Source of the DNA: Crocinitomicaceae bacterium | GTDB taxonomy: Bacteria; Bacteroidota; Bacteroidia; Flavobacteriales_D; Crocinitomicaceae | Length of the DNA: 64,000 nucleotides | Direction of reading: 5' to 3' | Assembly: GCA_030830785.1 (NCBI GenBank) | Contig: JAURMI010000015.1 | Location: 1 to 64,000 of the forward strand | In this document: positions 8,428 to 17,481 of the stretch, piece by piece | Position numbering within the stretch: the first letter of the stretch is position 1 | Layout: each line of letters starts with the position of its first letter | The notes under the pieces: generated by a model | The model's database searches: none | What the model saw: the letters and a program-made list of their open reading frames with translations, nothing else | What the model was told of the DNA's origin: nothing | Program-made: the position numbers and the translations under genes

Positions 8428-9704
8428 GAGTATTATTGCTAGGTTCAGGAGGGCGCGAACATGCCATCGCTTGGAAAATTTCTCAAAGCTCAATTCTCGA
8501 TGAGCTATTTATTGCTCCGGGTAATGCTGGAACAAAGAAATTGGGAAAAAACTTAAATATTCAAGTTAACGACTTTGAATCGATTAAAAATGTTGTATTG
8601 CAGAATCAGATCAACATGGTAGTCGTGGGCCCTGAAGAACCTTTGGTTATGGGGATTTATGATTTCTTTAAAAATGATACCCAGCTAAAAAATATAAGTC
8701 TTATTGGGCCAAGTAAAGAAGGAGCCCAATTAGAAGGGAGTAAAGACTTTGCCAAAGCATTTATGTCGCGACATCGAATACCGACGGCAAAATATGCAAC
8801 TTTTGAAGCTAACACCCTCACCGAAGGATTGCGTTTTTTAGATGCTATGAAAGGGCCATATGTACTTAAAGCAGACGGATTGGCGGCGGGAAAGGGAGTT
8901 TTAATTATTGATGATTTAAATCAGGCCAAAAAGGAACTCGAAGAAATGCTTCTAGGTTCAAAATTTGGGCAAGCCAGTTCAAGGGTCGTCATTGAACAAT
9001 TTCTTGATGGCTTAGAACTTTCGGTTTTTGCCATTACTGATGGTGAATCATTTAAGTTACTTCCAGAGGCAAAAGATTACAAGAGAATTGGAGAAGGCGA
9101 CACAGGTCTTAACACAGGTGGCATGGGTGCCATTTCTCCAGTGCCATTTGCAGATGCCGCATTCATGGACAAAGTACTCAATAGGATTGTTATTCCTACG
9201 ATAAAAGGACTTAAGGCAGAAAATATAACTTATGAAGGATTTGTATTTTTTGGTCTAATAAATGTTAAAGGTGATCCATACGTCATTGAATATAATTGTC
9301 GAATGGGCGACCCAGAAACAGAGGTTGTGATGCCCCGCATAAAAAGCGATATACTTGATTTATTTGAAGGAGTTGCAACACATACGCTCTCTGAGCGAGA
9401 TATACAATTTCATGACAAGAGTGCTGCAACAATTATGATGGTGGCAGGCGGTTATCCAGAAGCGTACAATAAAGGCGAAACTATTTATGGGTTAAATAGT
9501 ATTACCGAAAGTTTGGTTTTTCATGCCGCAACCCTTTCTGATGGACCATCAGTTGTTTCTAATGGAGGACGTGTTTTAGCCGTAACCTCTTACGGAAAAA
9601 ATCTGCAAATGGCATTAGAGCGCAGCTATGAATCCATTACTAAAATTAGTTTTCAAGATGCATATTATAGAACGGATATCGGTAAAGATGTATTAGATAA
9701 ATAG
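8424..9704 (+). CDS. purD: Phosphoribosylamine-glycine ligase
   Basis: ATP-grasp enzyme that joins glycine to phosphoribosylamine, the second step of purine synthesis. The 426-residue protein has the N-terminal LLLGSGGREHAIAW loop, GPEEPL, the ATP-grasp core VLKADGLAAGKGV (about residues 150-165), NTGGMGA and the metal-binding EYNCRMGDPETE. Length is normal for the family. The ATG at 8424 overlaps the purQ stop; the upstream in-frame TTG at 8418 is less likely. It is translationally coupled to purQ and followed after 3 nt by the CNNM/CorC gene. Confidence 0.96.
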   Translation: MRVLLLGSGGREHAIAWKISQSSILDELFIAPGNAGTKKLGKNLNIQVNDFESIKNVVLQNQINMVVVGPEEPLVMGIYDFFKNDTQLKNISLIGPSKEGAQLEGSKDFAKAFMSRHRIPTAKYATFEANTLTEGLRFLDAMKGPYVLKADGLAAGKGVLIIDDLNQAKKELEEMLLGSKFGQASSRVVIEQFLDGLELSVFAITDGESFKLLPEAKDYKRIGEGDTGLNTGGMGAISPVPFADAAFMDKVLNRIVIPTIKGLKAENITYEGFVFFGLINVKGDPYVIEYNCRMGDPETEVVMPRIKSDILDLFEGVATHTLSERDIQFHDKSAATIMMVAGGYPEAYNKGETIYGLNSITESLVFHAATLSDGPSVVSNGGRVLAVTSYGKNLQMALERSYESITKISFQDAYYRTDIGKDVLDK

Positions 9705-9707
9705 TAT

Positions 9708-10967
9708 ATGGATTACCAACTTATTTTTATATTATGTGCCCTTTTATGTTCTGCCTTCTTCTCAGCAATGGAATTGGCCTATATTTCGGCCAACCGTTTG
9801 CGCATTGAAGTCTTAACCAAAAACAATTCAATTCGTTCAAAAATCTTGGCCCTTTTTTATCGAAAAGAAAGTAACATGATTGCTTTTTTGTTGTTGGGCA
9901 ACAATATTGCACTTGTGGTATATGGAATTTCTGCAGCCAATGTGCTCGAGCCTATTCTAAATCAAATAGGGATTCATGATCAAGGGTTAGTATTAATTAC
10001 ACAGACCATTTTGTCTACTTTATTGGTATTAATTACAGCAGAGTTTTTACCTAAAGCCATTGTACAGCTCAATGCAAACAAAGCTCTTGAATTAGGCTTA
10101 TTCCCGCTCTTATTTTTTTATATACTCCTTTTTATTCCGTCACAAATTATAATGCTTTTAAGTAATGGCTTCTTGAGAATTTTGGGAGGAGAGCAAGAGA
10201 AACAACGCGTATTTTCTAAAATAGACTTAGAAAATTATGTTGATGAACTCAGTGCAAATTTAAACCAAGAAAAAGAATTGGGAAACGATATGCTTATGTT
10301 AAGGAACGCCTTAGATTTTTCTAAGGTTAAAGCGAGAGATTGCATGATCCCAAGACCCGAAATAATTGGCGTAGACATTCAAGACCCTATTGACGATGCC
10401 AAGCAACTTATGACAAGTAAAGGGCTTTCGAAACTCATCATATATAGAGAAGATATAGATAATATTATCGGTTATATCCATTCATTTGATTTATTCCAAA
10501 AACCAGAATCAATAAAACAAATTTTAAAACCTATATCTTTTGTCCCAACGGTAATGAGCGGCAAAGAACTCCTTGCAAAATTTTCCAACCAAGTAGGGAA
10601 TTTTGCAGTGGTAACAGACGAGTACGGAGGAACCGCAGGAATAGTAACCCTTGAGGATGTAATTGAAGAAATATTTGGAGAAATTCAGGACGAACACGAC
10701 AAAGAAGCGCTCCTTGAAGAGCAATGCGAAAAGAACGAATTTCTATTTTCAGCGCGCATAGATATCGACTATCTCAATTCGCAATATGGTTTTGGCTTAC
10801 CTGAATCAGAATCATATGATACCCTTGCAGGTTTGATACTTGCCAAACTCGAACGGCTTCCCCAAGATGGAGATGAAATCCAACTCGGCCCAATCCATTT
10901 AAGGGTTGAAAAGGTTAGTCAGCGTAAAATTGAAACAATTCGTTTGTTTAATTACAATGAAAAATAA
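9708..10967 (+). CDS. CNNM/CorC-type transporter-associated protein (hemolysin family)
   Basis: The 419-residue protein has an N-terminal CNNM membrane domain (about residues 1-190, with SAFFSAMELAYISANRLR), a CBS-domain pair (about 205-325, with RDCMIPRPEIIGVD and TDEYGGTAGIVTLEDVIEEIFG) and a C-terminal CorC_HlyC domain (about 335-415). Relatives take part in magnesium or cobalt efflux or resistance. The paralog GldE shares this architecture, but the N terminus here resembles the CorC-type protein (MELAYISANR) and no gldD is adjacent, so GldE is not called. It is probably in the purQ-purD operon and overlaps the next gene by 11 nt. Confidence 0.88.
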   Translation: MDYQLIFILCALLCSAFFSAMELAYISANRLRIEVLTKNNSIRSKILALFYRKESNMIAFLLLGNNIALVVYGISAANVLEPILNQIGIHDQGLVLITQTILSTLLVLITAEFLPKAIVQLNANKALELGLFPLLFFYILLFIPSQIIMLLSNGFLRILGGEQEKQRVFSKIDLENYVDELSANLNQEKELGNDMLMLRNALDFSKVKARDCMIPRPEIIGVDIQDPIDDAKQLMTSKGLSKLIIYREDIDNIIGYIHSFDLFQKPESIKQILKPISFVPTVMSGKELLAKFSNQVGNFAVVTDEYGGTAGIVTLEDVIEEIFGEIQDEHDKEALLEEQCEKNEFLFSARIDIDYLNSQYGFGLPESESYDTLAGLILAKLERLPQDGDEIQLGPIHLRVEKVSQRKIETIRLFNYNEK

Positions 10968-11628
10968 TTATCCAAAACTTTCCTCGATTGATGCGGTTAT
11001 TTTCGATATGGATGGGGTACTAATTGATTCGGAACCCCTTTGGAAAATTGCAATGGATCATGTTTTTAGTCAATACGGCTCAAAACTTAAAGCAAAAGAT
11101 TTTCAAAGAACGGTTGGATTGAGAATAGACCATGTCATTGAGTTTTGGAATGAAGATCAACAATGGAATTTATCTGATTTAAAAATTGTTGAAAGCCAAA
11201 TTATTGACAAATTAACCCAATTAATTCTTGCCCATCCTGTGCCGCTCACTGGAGTAATTGATACACTATATTTTTTAAAAAAAGAGCAGAAAAAAATTGG
11301 TTTAGCAACCTCATCTTCAAATCGTTTAATACAAACCGTACTCAAAGCACTTCAGATTGAACACTATTTTGACTTTGCTTATTCAGCAGAATATGAACCC
11401 TTTGGTAAACCACACCCAGGCGTCTACATTAAAGTTGCTAGTGAGTTGCAAGTTGCTACGCATCGTTGTCTTGTAATTGAAGACTCCTTAAATGGAGTTA
11501 TTGCAGGTTTGGCTGCCCAAATGAAAGTTTGTTGTATACCAGAAAAAACTCATCATGTAAATCCAAAACTACATGTTGCTGACTATCATTTTAAAGACTT
11601 GAGTCAATTGCTAAAAGCGTGGCAATAA
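10957..11628 (+). CDS. HAD-superfamily phosphatase (HxpB/beta-phosphoglucomutase-like)
   Basis: A 223-residue HAD subfamily IA hydrolase. Motif I is FDMDGVLIDSEPLW (nucleophile Asp17, acid/base Asp19), motif II is ATSSSN, the lysine is in KPHPGVY and motif III is VIEDSLNGVIAG. The DSEPLW sequence after motif I and the helical cap resemble HxpB (YniC) sugar-phosphate phosphatases, but beta-phosphoglucomutases share these motifs and the substrate cannot be fixed from sequence. The ATG at 10957 gives the standard short N terminus; it lies inside the end of the preceding gene, so translation is probably coupled. Confidence 0.85.
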   Translation: MKNNYPKLSSIDAVIFDMDGVLIDSEPLWKIAMDHVFSQYGSKLKAKDFQRTVGLRIDHVIEFWNEDQQWNLSDLKIVESQIIDKLTQLILAHPVPLTGVIDTLYFLKKEQKKIGLATSSSNRLIQTVLKALQIEHYFDFAYSAEYEPFGKPHPGVYIKVASELQVATHRCLVIEDSLNGVIAGLAAQMKVCCIPEKTHHVNPKLHVADYHFKDLSQLLKAWQ

Positions 11629-11643
11629 GCAAGTACAAATTGT

Positions 11644-11651
11644 TATTTTTG
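11644..11651 (+). promoter_or_regulatory. -7 box before ruvB (leaderless candidate)
   Basis: TATTTTTG matches TAnnTTTG and ends 6 nt before the ruvB ATG at 11658, so the mRNA would start at or next to the start codon. Confidence 0.5.
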
Positions 11652-11657
11652 TAAGTG

Positions 11658-12680
11658 ATGGAAAATGCATTTGATTACAGAGAAGAAAGCGAAGCTCAAC
11701 ACGATCAAGAAATTGATAAGGTATTACGCCCCAAATCATTGAAGGATTTTGCTGGTCAGCCTGCTGTAGTCGAAAATCTCGAAATATTTGTGCGTGCTGC
11801 TCAATTACGCAGAGAACCTCTCGATCATGTTTTGTTACACGGACCCCCCGGACTTGGTAAAACCACCTTGGCAAATATTATTGCCAATGAACTAGGAGTG
11901 GGATTTAAGGTGACCTCGGGGCCAGTGCTAGATAAAGCAGGTGACTTAGCAGGTTTATTGACAAATTTGGGAGAAGGGGACGTCTTGTTCATTGATGAAA
12001 TTCATCGTTTGAGCCCTGTAATTGAAGAATACTTGTATTCGGCAATGGAAGATTACGTTATTGATATCATGCTAGATTCCGGAGCAAATGCCCGCAGTAT
12101 TCAGATTAATTTAAATCCATTTACATTGATTGGTGCAACTACGCGCTCAGGACTTTTAACCTCACCACTTAGAGCCCGTTTTGGTATTAATGCACGCTTG
12201 GAATATTATGATGCAGAAACACTAACGGCTATCGTGGAAAGATCTGCTCAATTGTTAGATATTGGAATAATTGTAAGTGCCGCACATAAAATTGCAAGTC
12301 GGAGTCGCGGAACTCCTCGTATTGCCAATGCCCTATTGCGCAGGGTAAGAGATTTTGCTCAAATAAAGGGCTCCGGCCTAATTGATGATCAAATTACTGA
12401 GATCGCTCTCAAGGCCTTAAATGTTGATGAGAACGGACTCGATGAAATGGATATCCGGATATTAAAAGTGCTAATTGATAAATTTAATGGTGGCCCAGTG
12501 GGGTTAACCACGATAGCAACAGCCATTGGAGAAAATGCCGGAACCTTAGAAGAAGTTTATGAGCCCTTTTTAATTCAAGAAGGATTTTTAATGCGTACGC
12601 CTAGAGGTCGAAAGGCAACAGAAAAAAGTTATAAGCACCTCGGAAAAGATCTAGGATGGGGCCAGGGAGGTCTTTTTTAA
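11658..12680 (+). CDS. ruvB: Holliday junction DNA helicase RuvB
   Basis: Hexameric AAA+ motor that drives branch migration of Holliday junctions with RuvA. The 340-residue protein has Walker A GPPGLGKT at 62-69, Walker B FIDEIH with Asp113/Glu114, the sensor region [18 protein letters not shown], and the C-terminal winged helix ending [17 protein letters not shown]. Length and motifs are standard. The start is the ATG at 11658 rather than the adjoining GTG at 11655, because a -7 box ends just 6 nt before it. It is followed 2 nt later by queG, as in a number of Bacteroidota genomes. Confidence 0.97.
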   Translation: MENAFDYREESEAQHDQEIDKVLRPKSLKDFAGQPAVVENLEIFVRAAQLRREPLDHVLLHGPPGLGKTTLANIIANELGVGFKVTSGPVLDKAGDLAGLLTNLGEGDVLFIDEIHRLSPVIEEYLYSAMEDYVIDIMLDSGANARSIQINLNPFTLIGATTRSGLLTSPLRARFGINARLEYYDAETLTAIVERSAQLLDIGIIVSAAHKIASRSRGTPRIANALLRRVRDFAQIKGSGLIDDQITEIALKALNVDENGLDEMDIRILKVLIDKFNGGPVGLTTIATAIGENAGTLEEVYEPFLIQEGFLMRTPRGRKATEKSYKHLGKDLGWGQGGLF

Positions 12681-12681
12681 A

Positions 12682-13614
12682 ATGAAACATGATGCTTATA
12701 GAGCGCTTATAATAGAAAAAGCCAAGGGTCTTGGATTTTTCCATGTTGGTTTTTCAAGCGCCAACTTCCTCAATGAAGAAGCACCGAGATTAGAGCAATG
12801 GCTCTCGGATAATTACAATGGTAAAATGGCCTATATGGCCAATCATTTTGACAAAAGACTAGATCCGCGAAAACTTGAACCGGGTACCAAAACCATTATC
12901 TCCTTATTGCTCAATTATTTTCCAAATAAAACGCAAGAAGATCCAAATGCACCCCTCATCGCAAAATATGCTTACGGTAAAGATTACCATTTTGTAATTA
13001 AAGAAAAATTAAATTCCTTGCTCACTGAATTACGTGAGCATATAGGTAATATCCAAGGAAGGGCTTTCGTAGATTCAGCCCCGGTTATGGATAAAGTTTG
13101 GGCAAAAAAATCCGGGCTTGGTTGGATAGGAAAAAACACCAACTTAATACAGCCACAAAATGGCAGTTTCTTTTTTATAGCTGAATTATTTGTTGATTTA
13201 GAAATATCACCAGATGGGCCAATCAAAGACTACTGCGGAACTTGTACGCGTTGCATAGACGCTTGCCCAACAGATGCATTATCGACTCCTTATGTTATCG
13301 ATAGCCGCAAATGCATTTCTTATCTAACTATAGAGCTTAAAGATGCCGATTTGCCATCGGCATTTAAAGGTAAAATGGAAAATTGGGCTTTTGGCTGTGA
13401 TATTTGTCAAGATATATGCCCTTGGAACCGCTTTTCTAAAGCACATGAAGAAAAGGCCTTTGAGCCCCATCCAGAATTTTTGAATTTAAGTGCTCAAGAT
13501 TGGGAGCAACTTACCGAAGATACCTTCAATGGTCTTTTTGGTAAAAGTCCGTTAAAGCGAACAAAATTTAATGGAATGAAAAGAAATATTCAATTTTTAA
13601 AAAAGGATCATTAA
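12682..13614 (+). CDS. queG: Epoxyqueuosine reductase
   Basis: Cobalamin-dependent iron-sulfur enzyme that reduces epoxyqueuosine to queuosine in tRNA, the last step of the pathway. The 310-residue protein carries two 4Fe-4S motifs: CGTCTRCIDACPTDAL followed by KCISYLTIEL, and CDICQDICPWN. All eight ligand cysteines are present. The catalytic aspartate region VDSAPVMDKVWAKKSGLGW is also conserved. It is shorter than the E. coli protein (379), the usual compact form without a C-terminal HEAT-repeat extension. It is co-transcribed with ruvB. tgt, an earlier step of the same modification, lies at 52638. Confidence 0.95.
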   Translation: MKHDAYRALIIEKAKGLGFFHVGFSSANFLNEEAPRLEQWLSDNYNGKMAYMANHFDKRLDPRKLEPGTKTIISLLLNYFPNKTQEDPNAPLIAKYAYGKDYHFVIKEKLNSLLTELREHIGNIQGRAFVDSAPVMDKVWAKKSGLGWIGKNTNLIQPQNGSFFFIAELFVDLEISPDGPIKDYCGTCTRCIDACPTDALSTPYVIDSRKCISYLTIELKDADLPSAFKGKMENWAFGCDICQDICPWNRFSKAHEEKAFEPHPEFLNLSAQDWEQLTEDTFNGLFGKSPLKRTKFNGMKRNIQFLKKDH

Positions 13615-13639
13615 TCGCAATTTGAAAACACTTAGTGTT

Positions 13640-13647
13640 TAACTTTG
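13640..13647 (+). promoter_or_regulatory. -7 box of kmo
   Basis: TAACTTTG matches TAnnTTTG and lies 34 nt upstream of the kmo ATG. A TTTG at 13621-13624 sits 15 nt upstream, a shorter spacing than usual. Confidence 0.5.
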
Positions 13648-13681
13648 TTAGCAAGATATAATTTAACTCTGACTTTAAAAT

Positions 13682-15049
13682 ATGTCACAGAAAAGAGAAG
13701 CGATAATCATTGGTGCAGGTTTAGTGGGTTCGCTTTGGGCCGTTTATTTGGCAAAATCGGGTTATAAAGTCACCATTTTTGAAAGAAGACCAGATATACG
13801 TAAAGCCGAAATTAGTGCAGGAAAATCAATCAATTTAGCGCTTTCTGTTAGAGGATGGACAGCCCTAGATGCAGTTGGCGTAGGAGATGAAATTCGTAAA
13901 ATTGCTATTCCAATGCATGGGCGAATGATGCACGACTTGAATGGTGAATTAACATTTCAACCCTACGGCACCAAAGATCAATCTATTTTTTCGGTATCAC
14001 GAGCAAAAGTGAATGCTACGATGATGGATATAGCCGAAAAACATGGAAAAGCGACAATACATTACAATACAGAATGTTTGAGAGTTGACCTTCAAAATGC
14101 AATTGCTTATCTCAAAAACACACAAACAGGAGAAGAATTTGAAGCCAAATCAGACGTGATATTCGCTGCAGATGGTGCCTTTAGCGCCGTTCGCTATCAT
14201 TCCATGCAAAAACTCAACCGTTTTCAATATAGCCAAAATTATATAGCAGATGGTTACCGTGAAATTCTTTTACCTGCTTTACCAGATGGAGGCTATCCCA
14301 TGGATAAAAATGCATTACATATTTGGCCTAGAGGCCGTTTTATGTTGATTGCTTTAGCAAATGAGGACGGCTCTTTTACATGCACCCTTTTTATGCCTCA
14401 TGAAAATCATGAGTTTGCCTTTGACAAATTGAAAAATAAATCTGATGTTGATCGCTTTTTTAAGACCGTGTTTCCAGATTTTCATCAAATGATGCCAGAA
14501 ATTGCCGAAAAATGGGAAGATCACCCACTTTCTAATTTAGCCATCATTAGATGCTATCCATGGGCAATTGGAAAAGTAGGTCTAATGGGTGATGCAGCGC
14601 ATGCCACTGTGCCATTTTATGGTCAAGGAATGAATGCAGGTTTTGAAGATTGCCGAATTCTAAATGAACTTATGCTCAAGCATAATCATGATTGGGATAA
14701 AATATGGGATGAGTACAGCCCTTTAAGGAAGGCAGATGGCGACGCCCTTCAAGATTTGTCACTAGATAACTATATTGAAATGCGCGATCTGGTGGGTGAT
14801 CCTGCTTTTCTTTTGAGAAAAAAAATCGAGGCCAAATTCAGTAAACTGTATCCTAATAAATGGTTGCCGTTATATAGTCAAGTTACATTTAGCAATATCC
14901 CTTATGCCGTCGCATATGAACAGGGTAAAAAACAACGCGCAATAATGGACGAAATTATGGCGCAACCAGAAATTGAAAAAAATTGGGATAATGATCCAAT
15001 CATGCAATCTATTCTAAATAAATGTTCTGCCTTTAATTTTCAAACATGA
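13682..15049 (+). CDS. kmo: Kynurenine 3-monooxygenase
   Basis: FAD- and NADPH-dependent hydroxylase that converts L-kynurenine to 3-hydroxykynurenine on the route from tryptophan to quinolinate and NAD. The 455-residue protein has the N-terminal dinucleotide fold IIGAGLVGSLWAVYLAKSG with ERRPDIR, the substrate-pocket region SINLALSVRGWTALDAVG typical of KMO, and the FAD-phosphate motif GDAAHATVPFYGQGMNAGFEDC. A hydrophobic eukaryotic-type C-terminal membrane anchor is absent. nbaC, another step of this route, is at 42176, but the other pathway genes are outside the window. The 3' end overlaps the next gene by 4 nt. Confidence 0.95.
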   Translation: MSQKREAIIIGAGLVGSLWAVYLAKSGYKVTIFERRPDIRKAEISAGKSINLALSVRGWTALDAVGVGDEIRKIAIPMHGRMMHDLNGELTFQPYGTKDQSIFSVSRAKVNATMMDIAEKHGKATIHYNTECLRVDLQNAIAYLKNTQTGEEFEAKSDVIFAADGAFSAVRYHSMQKLNRFQYSQNYIADGYREILLPALPDGGYPMDKNALHIWPRGRFMLIALANEDGSFTCTLFMPHENHEFAFDKLKNKSDVDRFFKTVFPDFHQMMPEIAEKWEDHPLSNLAIIRCYPWAIGKVGLMGDAAHATVPFYGQGMNAGFEDCRILNELMLKHNHDWDKIWDEYSPLRKADGDALQDLSLDNYIEMRDLVGDPAFLLRKKIEAKFSKLYPNKWLPLYSQVTFSNIPYAVAYEQGKKQRAIMDEIMAQPEIEKNWDNDPIMQSILNKCSAFNFQT

Positions 15050-15939
15050 TGCGCATATTTCTTCTACTACTTATTAGTCCAATTGCTTTTGGTCAAGGAG
15101 GATTTGAAAAATCTCAAAAAAAAGGAAATGACTATCTCCAGGTAAAAAATCATGGCTATCAATTCTCCTTTGGGCCAACATATAGCTTTACCAATCAGCC
15201 ATTAATGGGCGATATTATTGAAAATCAAACAGATAGAGGAAATTACACAATAACACCGGAACCTAAACTAGGTTTTTATGCAGAATTTGGTCTTGCGCAT
15301 TTTCCAAAATGGAAAGGCACTCCTATCAAAGCGCTGGGCAAAAGCCGTATTATGGATTACTTTGATTGGGGAATTGGTTACAGACAAGTGAATGCTTTAG
15401 AATCAACATTGATTGAAAATCAAAATGCATTAGGAGAAATATACAGCACCATTAGCGGAATTGGAGAAATGAGAACTAGCTGCTTATACGGCAGTCTTCG
15501 TGCACACTCCTTAATTTATTTTGGAAAGAAAGTTATTGTTAAAGTGCGTAAGCATTTTTTAGATCAGAGTTTAGGGCTTAATTACGATTTACAAATAAAG
15601 TCAGCTGATTTGGCCTATAACGATAATTTTAGCTCCCACCCTATTGATCAGCTTTATCAACCCAATCTTGGCCTAGGGATGTTACAATTCAATTATCAAA
15701 TTGGAGTTGGTATCCGACTAAATAAGGCTTGGATACTCATACCAGGGGCCTCGTTGCCAATAGTTACACTTTCCCCATGGGAGGGATTCAACGCTAACAT
15801 TCATTGGTTCAGCTCAACATACTGGCCTATCCAGGCACAATTTAAAGTGATTAAGTTATTTGAAGCGCCAAATAAGTGTGGTATCTACAGCACTCCTGAA
15901 GACCGCCAAATGGACAAAGATTATAGAATGAATAACTAA
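15046..15939 (+). CDS. Exported protein of unknown function, kmo-linked
   Basis: A 297-residue protein with a short signal peptide (about residues 1-16, ending ISPIAFGQ). It has strand-like segments such as HGYQFSFGPTYSFTN, GFYAEFGLAHFP and MLQFNYQIGVGIRLNKAWILIPG, suggesting a small outer-membrane beta-barrel. I do not recognise the family. It overlaps kmo by ATGA and is therefore probably translationally coupled, but no functional link to kynurenine metabolism is evident. Either of two adjacent ATGs (15046, 15049) could be the start. Its stop overlaps the stop of the convergent gene by 4 nt. Confidence 0.65.
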   Translation: MMRIFLLLLISPIAFGQGGFEKSQKKGNDYLQVKNHGYQFSFGPTYSFTNQPLMGDIIENQTDRGNYTITPEPKLGFYAEFGLAHFPKWKGTPIKALGKSRIMDYFDWGIGYRQVNALESTLIENQNALGEIYSTISGIGEMRTSCLYGSLRAHSLIYFGKKVIVKVRKHFLDQSLGLNYDLQIKSADLAYNDNFSSHPIDQLYQPNLGLGMLQFNYQIGVGIRLNKAWILIPGASLPIVTLSPWEGFNANIHWFSSTYWPIQAQFKVIKLFEAPNKCGIYSTPEDRQMDKDYRMNN

Positions 15940-16475
15940 GAGACAACAAGGTAACTAGGCATTACCTTTTTTAAGAATCTTTTACGAAGACGTTTGAGTA
16001 CTGAATCTCTATCAGAAACATTTCCGCAACGCAAAACTTGACGCGAAACCAGCACATCTTCTTTATATACCGAAAATTCAAACGAAACTGAGGTCGCTTC
16101 ATCTCGATAAATCTTATAAATGCTCGTGGTTTCAATGAGTTCGCTGAATGTTTGCGCATCTAAGCTAGGCTTGAAAGTTCTATCATATCCGCGCACATTT
16201 ACAACAAAGTATGTATCAAACCCCTTTTGATTAATTATTTTTTGAATTGAGTCAGACATTAAATTTTTTAAATCTTCGCCTTCCTTTAAAATATTCATTA
16301 CAGGTAAGGTTTTTATATGTTGTTGCTGAAAAATATCTGCAAAAAGCCCTTGCATAGCAAAGCGGTCTTCTTGATTTTCAAATTGTGAAATGATGACGGC
16401 GTTGGTAAGTTTGATGCCCTGAGATTTAAATCCCATTGCATACCCTAGCATTATTAAAAATATGGAATGTTTCAT
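15936..16475 (-). CDS. Exported protein of unknown function downstream of metF
   Basis: A 179-residue protein with a probable signal peptide (KHSIFLIMLGYAMGFKSQG). The mature part starts TNAVIISQFENQEDRFAMQGLF, continues with FDTYFVVNVRGYDR, and ends in a basic helix (DSVLKRLRKRFLKKVMPSYLV). The early segment resembles the nucleotide-free alpha/beta half of small periplasmic proteins related to the TolB N-terminal or CsgG/GNA1162 folds, but this is only an impression. The ATG at 16475 is preferred over the TTG at 16502, which lies inside metF. It is 7 nt from the metF stop, so probably in its operon. Confidence 0.6.
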   Translation of the reverse strand: MKHSIFLIMLGYAMGFKSQGIKLTNAVIISQFENQEDRFAMQGLFADIFQQQHIKTLPVMNILKEGEDLKNLMSDSIQKIINQKGFDTYFVVNVRGYDRTFKPSLDAQTFSELIETTSIYKIYRDEATSVSFEFSVYKEDVLVSRQVLRCGNVSDRDSVLKRLRKRFLKKVMPSYLVVS

Positions 16476-16482
16476 AAGCAAT

Positions 16483-17433
16483 TTAAAATACTTCTTTAGC
16501 AATTTGACTTACAGAAGATGAATTAGACATGGTATAATAATGAATGCATGGAACACCCGCTTTTTTGAGTTCTTTTGATTGGGCTATTCCCCATTCAATT
16601 CCTAAAGCAGTAACAGCGGCATTGGTTTTGCATTTGAGTAATTCAGATGACAATTCTGTTGGATAGTCTATATGAAAAAACTTCGGCAAGAAATTAATAT
16701 GCGCCAAGGTTTTAATTGGTTTTAATCCCGGGATGATAGGCACCGTGATATCTGCTGCTCTACAAGCTGCAACAAAATCAAAAAACTTTTTATTGTCAAA
16801 AAACATTTGCGTAACCAAATAAGTTGCACCCGCATCTACCTTGGCTTTCAAAAATTGTAAATCAGTTTCAAGGTTCATTGCCTCAAAGTGTTTTTCCGGG
16901 TAAGAAGCTGCACCAATGCAAAAATTGGTTGGATCTTGACCTTGACCTTCGGTAAAATAATTTCCTTCATTCATACGGTGAATTTGTTCAATCAAATCTA
17001 CCGCAAATGCATGGCCTTCTGGATGAGGTCTAAAATTACTCTCAGATTTAACGGCGTCACCTCTCAGTGCTAAGACATTGTCTATGCCTAAAAAATGAAG
17101 ATCAATCAGCGCATTTTCAGTTTCTTCTTTACTAAAGCCTCCACAAATTAGATGAGGAATTGCATCGACATCATATTTATTCATGATTGCCGCACAAATT
17201 CCTACAGTACCTGGACGCTTACGAACCGCTTTTTTTTCCAACAATCCGTGTTCGCGTTCTATGTAAACAAACTCTTCGCGATGATACGTTACATTGATAA
17301 ATTTAGGCTGGAATTCCATTAAAGGATCGATTCCTTCATATATTGAAGCAATACTTTTACCTTTTAGTGGAGGCAATATCTCAAATGAAAACAAGGTGTC
17401 TTTTGCCTGAGCCAAGTGGTCTGTAACCTTCAT
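16483..17433 (-). CDS. metF: Methylenetetrahydrofolate reductase
   Basis: FAD enzyme that reduces 5,10-methylene-THF to 5-methyl-THF for methionine synthesis. The 316-residue TIM barrel has the N-terminal FSFEILPPLKG (catalytic Glu), INVTYHREEF, the LHFLGIDNVLALRGD loop, the substrate-binding CIGAASYPEKHFEA and the QMFFDNKKFFDF strand. Length is normal for the bacterial enzyme. A TATCTTTG box is found 16 nt upstream, so metF has its own promoter, separate from the aminotransferase upstream. No S-adenosylmethionine riboswitch is visible in the short leader. Confidence 0.96.
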   Translation of the reverse strand: MKVTDHLAQAKDTLFSFEILPPLKGKSIASIYEGIDPLMEFQPKFINVTYHREEFVYIEREHGLLEKKAVRKRPGTVGICAAIMNKYDVDAIPHLICGGFSKEETENALIDLHFLGIDNVLALRGDAVKSESNFRPHPEGHAFAVDLIEQIHRMNEGNYFTEGQGQDPTNFCIGAASYPEKHFEAMNLETDLQFLKAKVDAGATYLVTQMFFDNKKFFDFVAACRAADITVPIIPGLKPIKTLAHINFLPKFFHIDYPTELSSELLKCKTNAAVTALGIEWGIAQSKELKKAGVPCIHYYTMSNSSSVSQIAKEVF

Positions 17434-17449
17434 ATTAAAAAATAAAGCA

Positions 17450-17457
17450 CAAAGATA
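17450..17457 (-). promoter_or_regulatory. -7 box of metF
   Basis: Minus-strand TATCTTTG matches TAnnTTTG and ends 16 nt before the metF ATG at 17433. Confidence 0.5.
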
Positions 17458-17481
17458 AGGGATTGCAAAAGAAATTGATAT

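Noticed and set aside
9708..10967. Calling the CNNM/CorC protein GldE
   Set aside because: The N terminus fits the CorC-type paralog and no gldD is adjacent.
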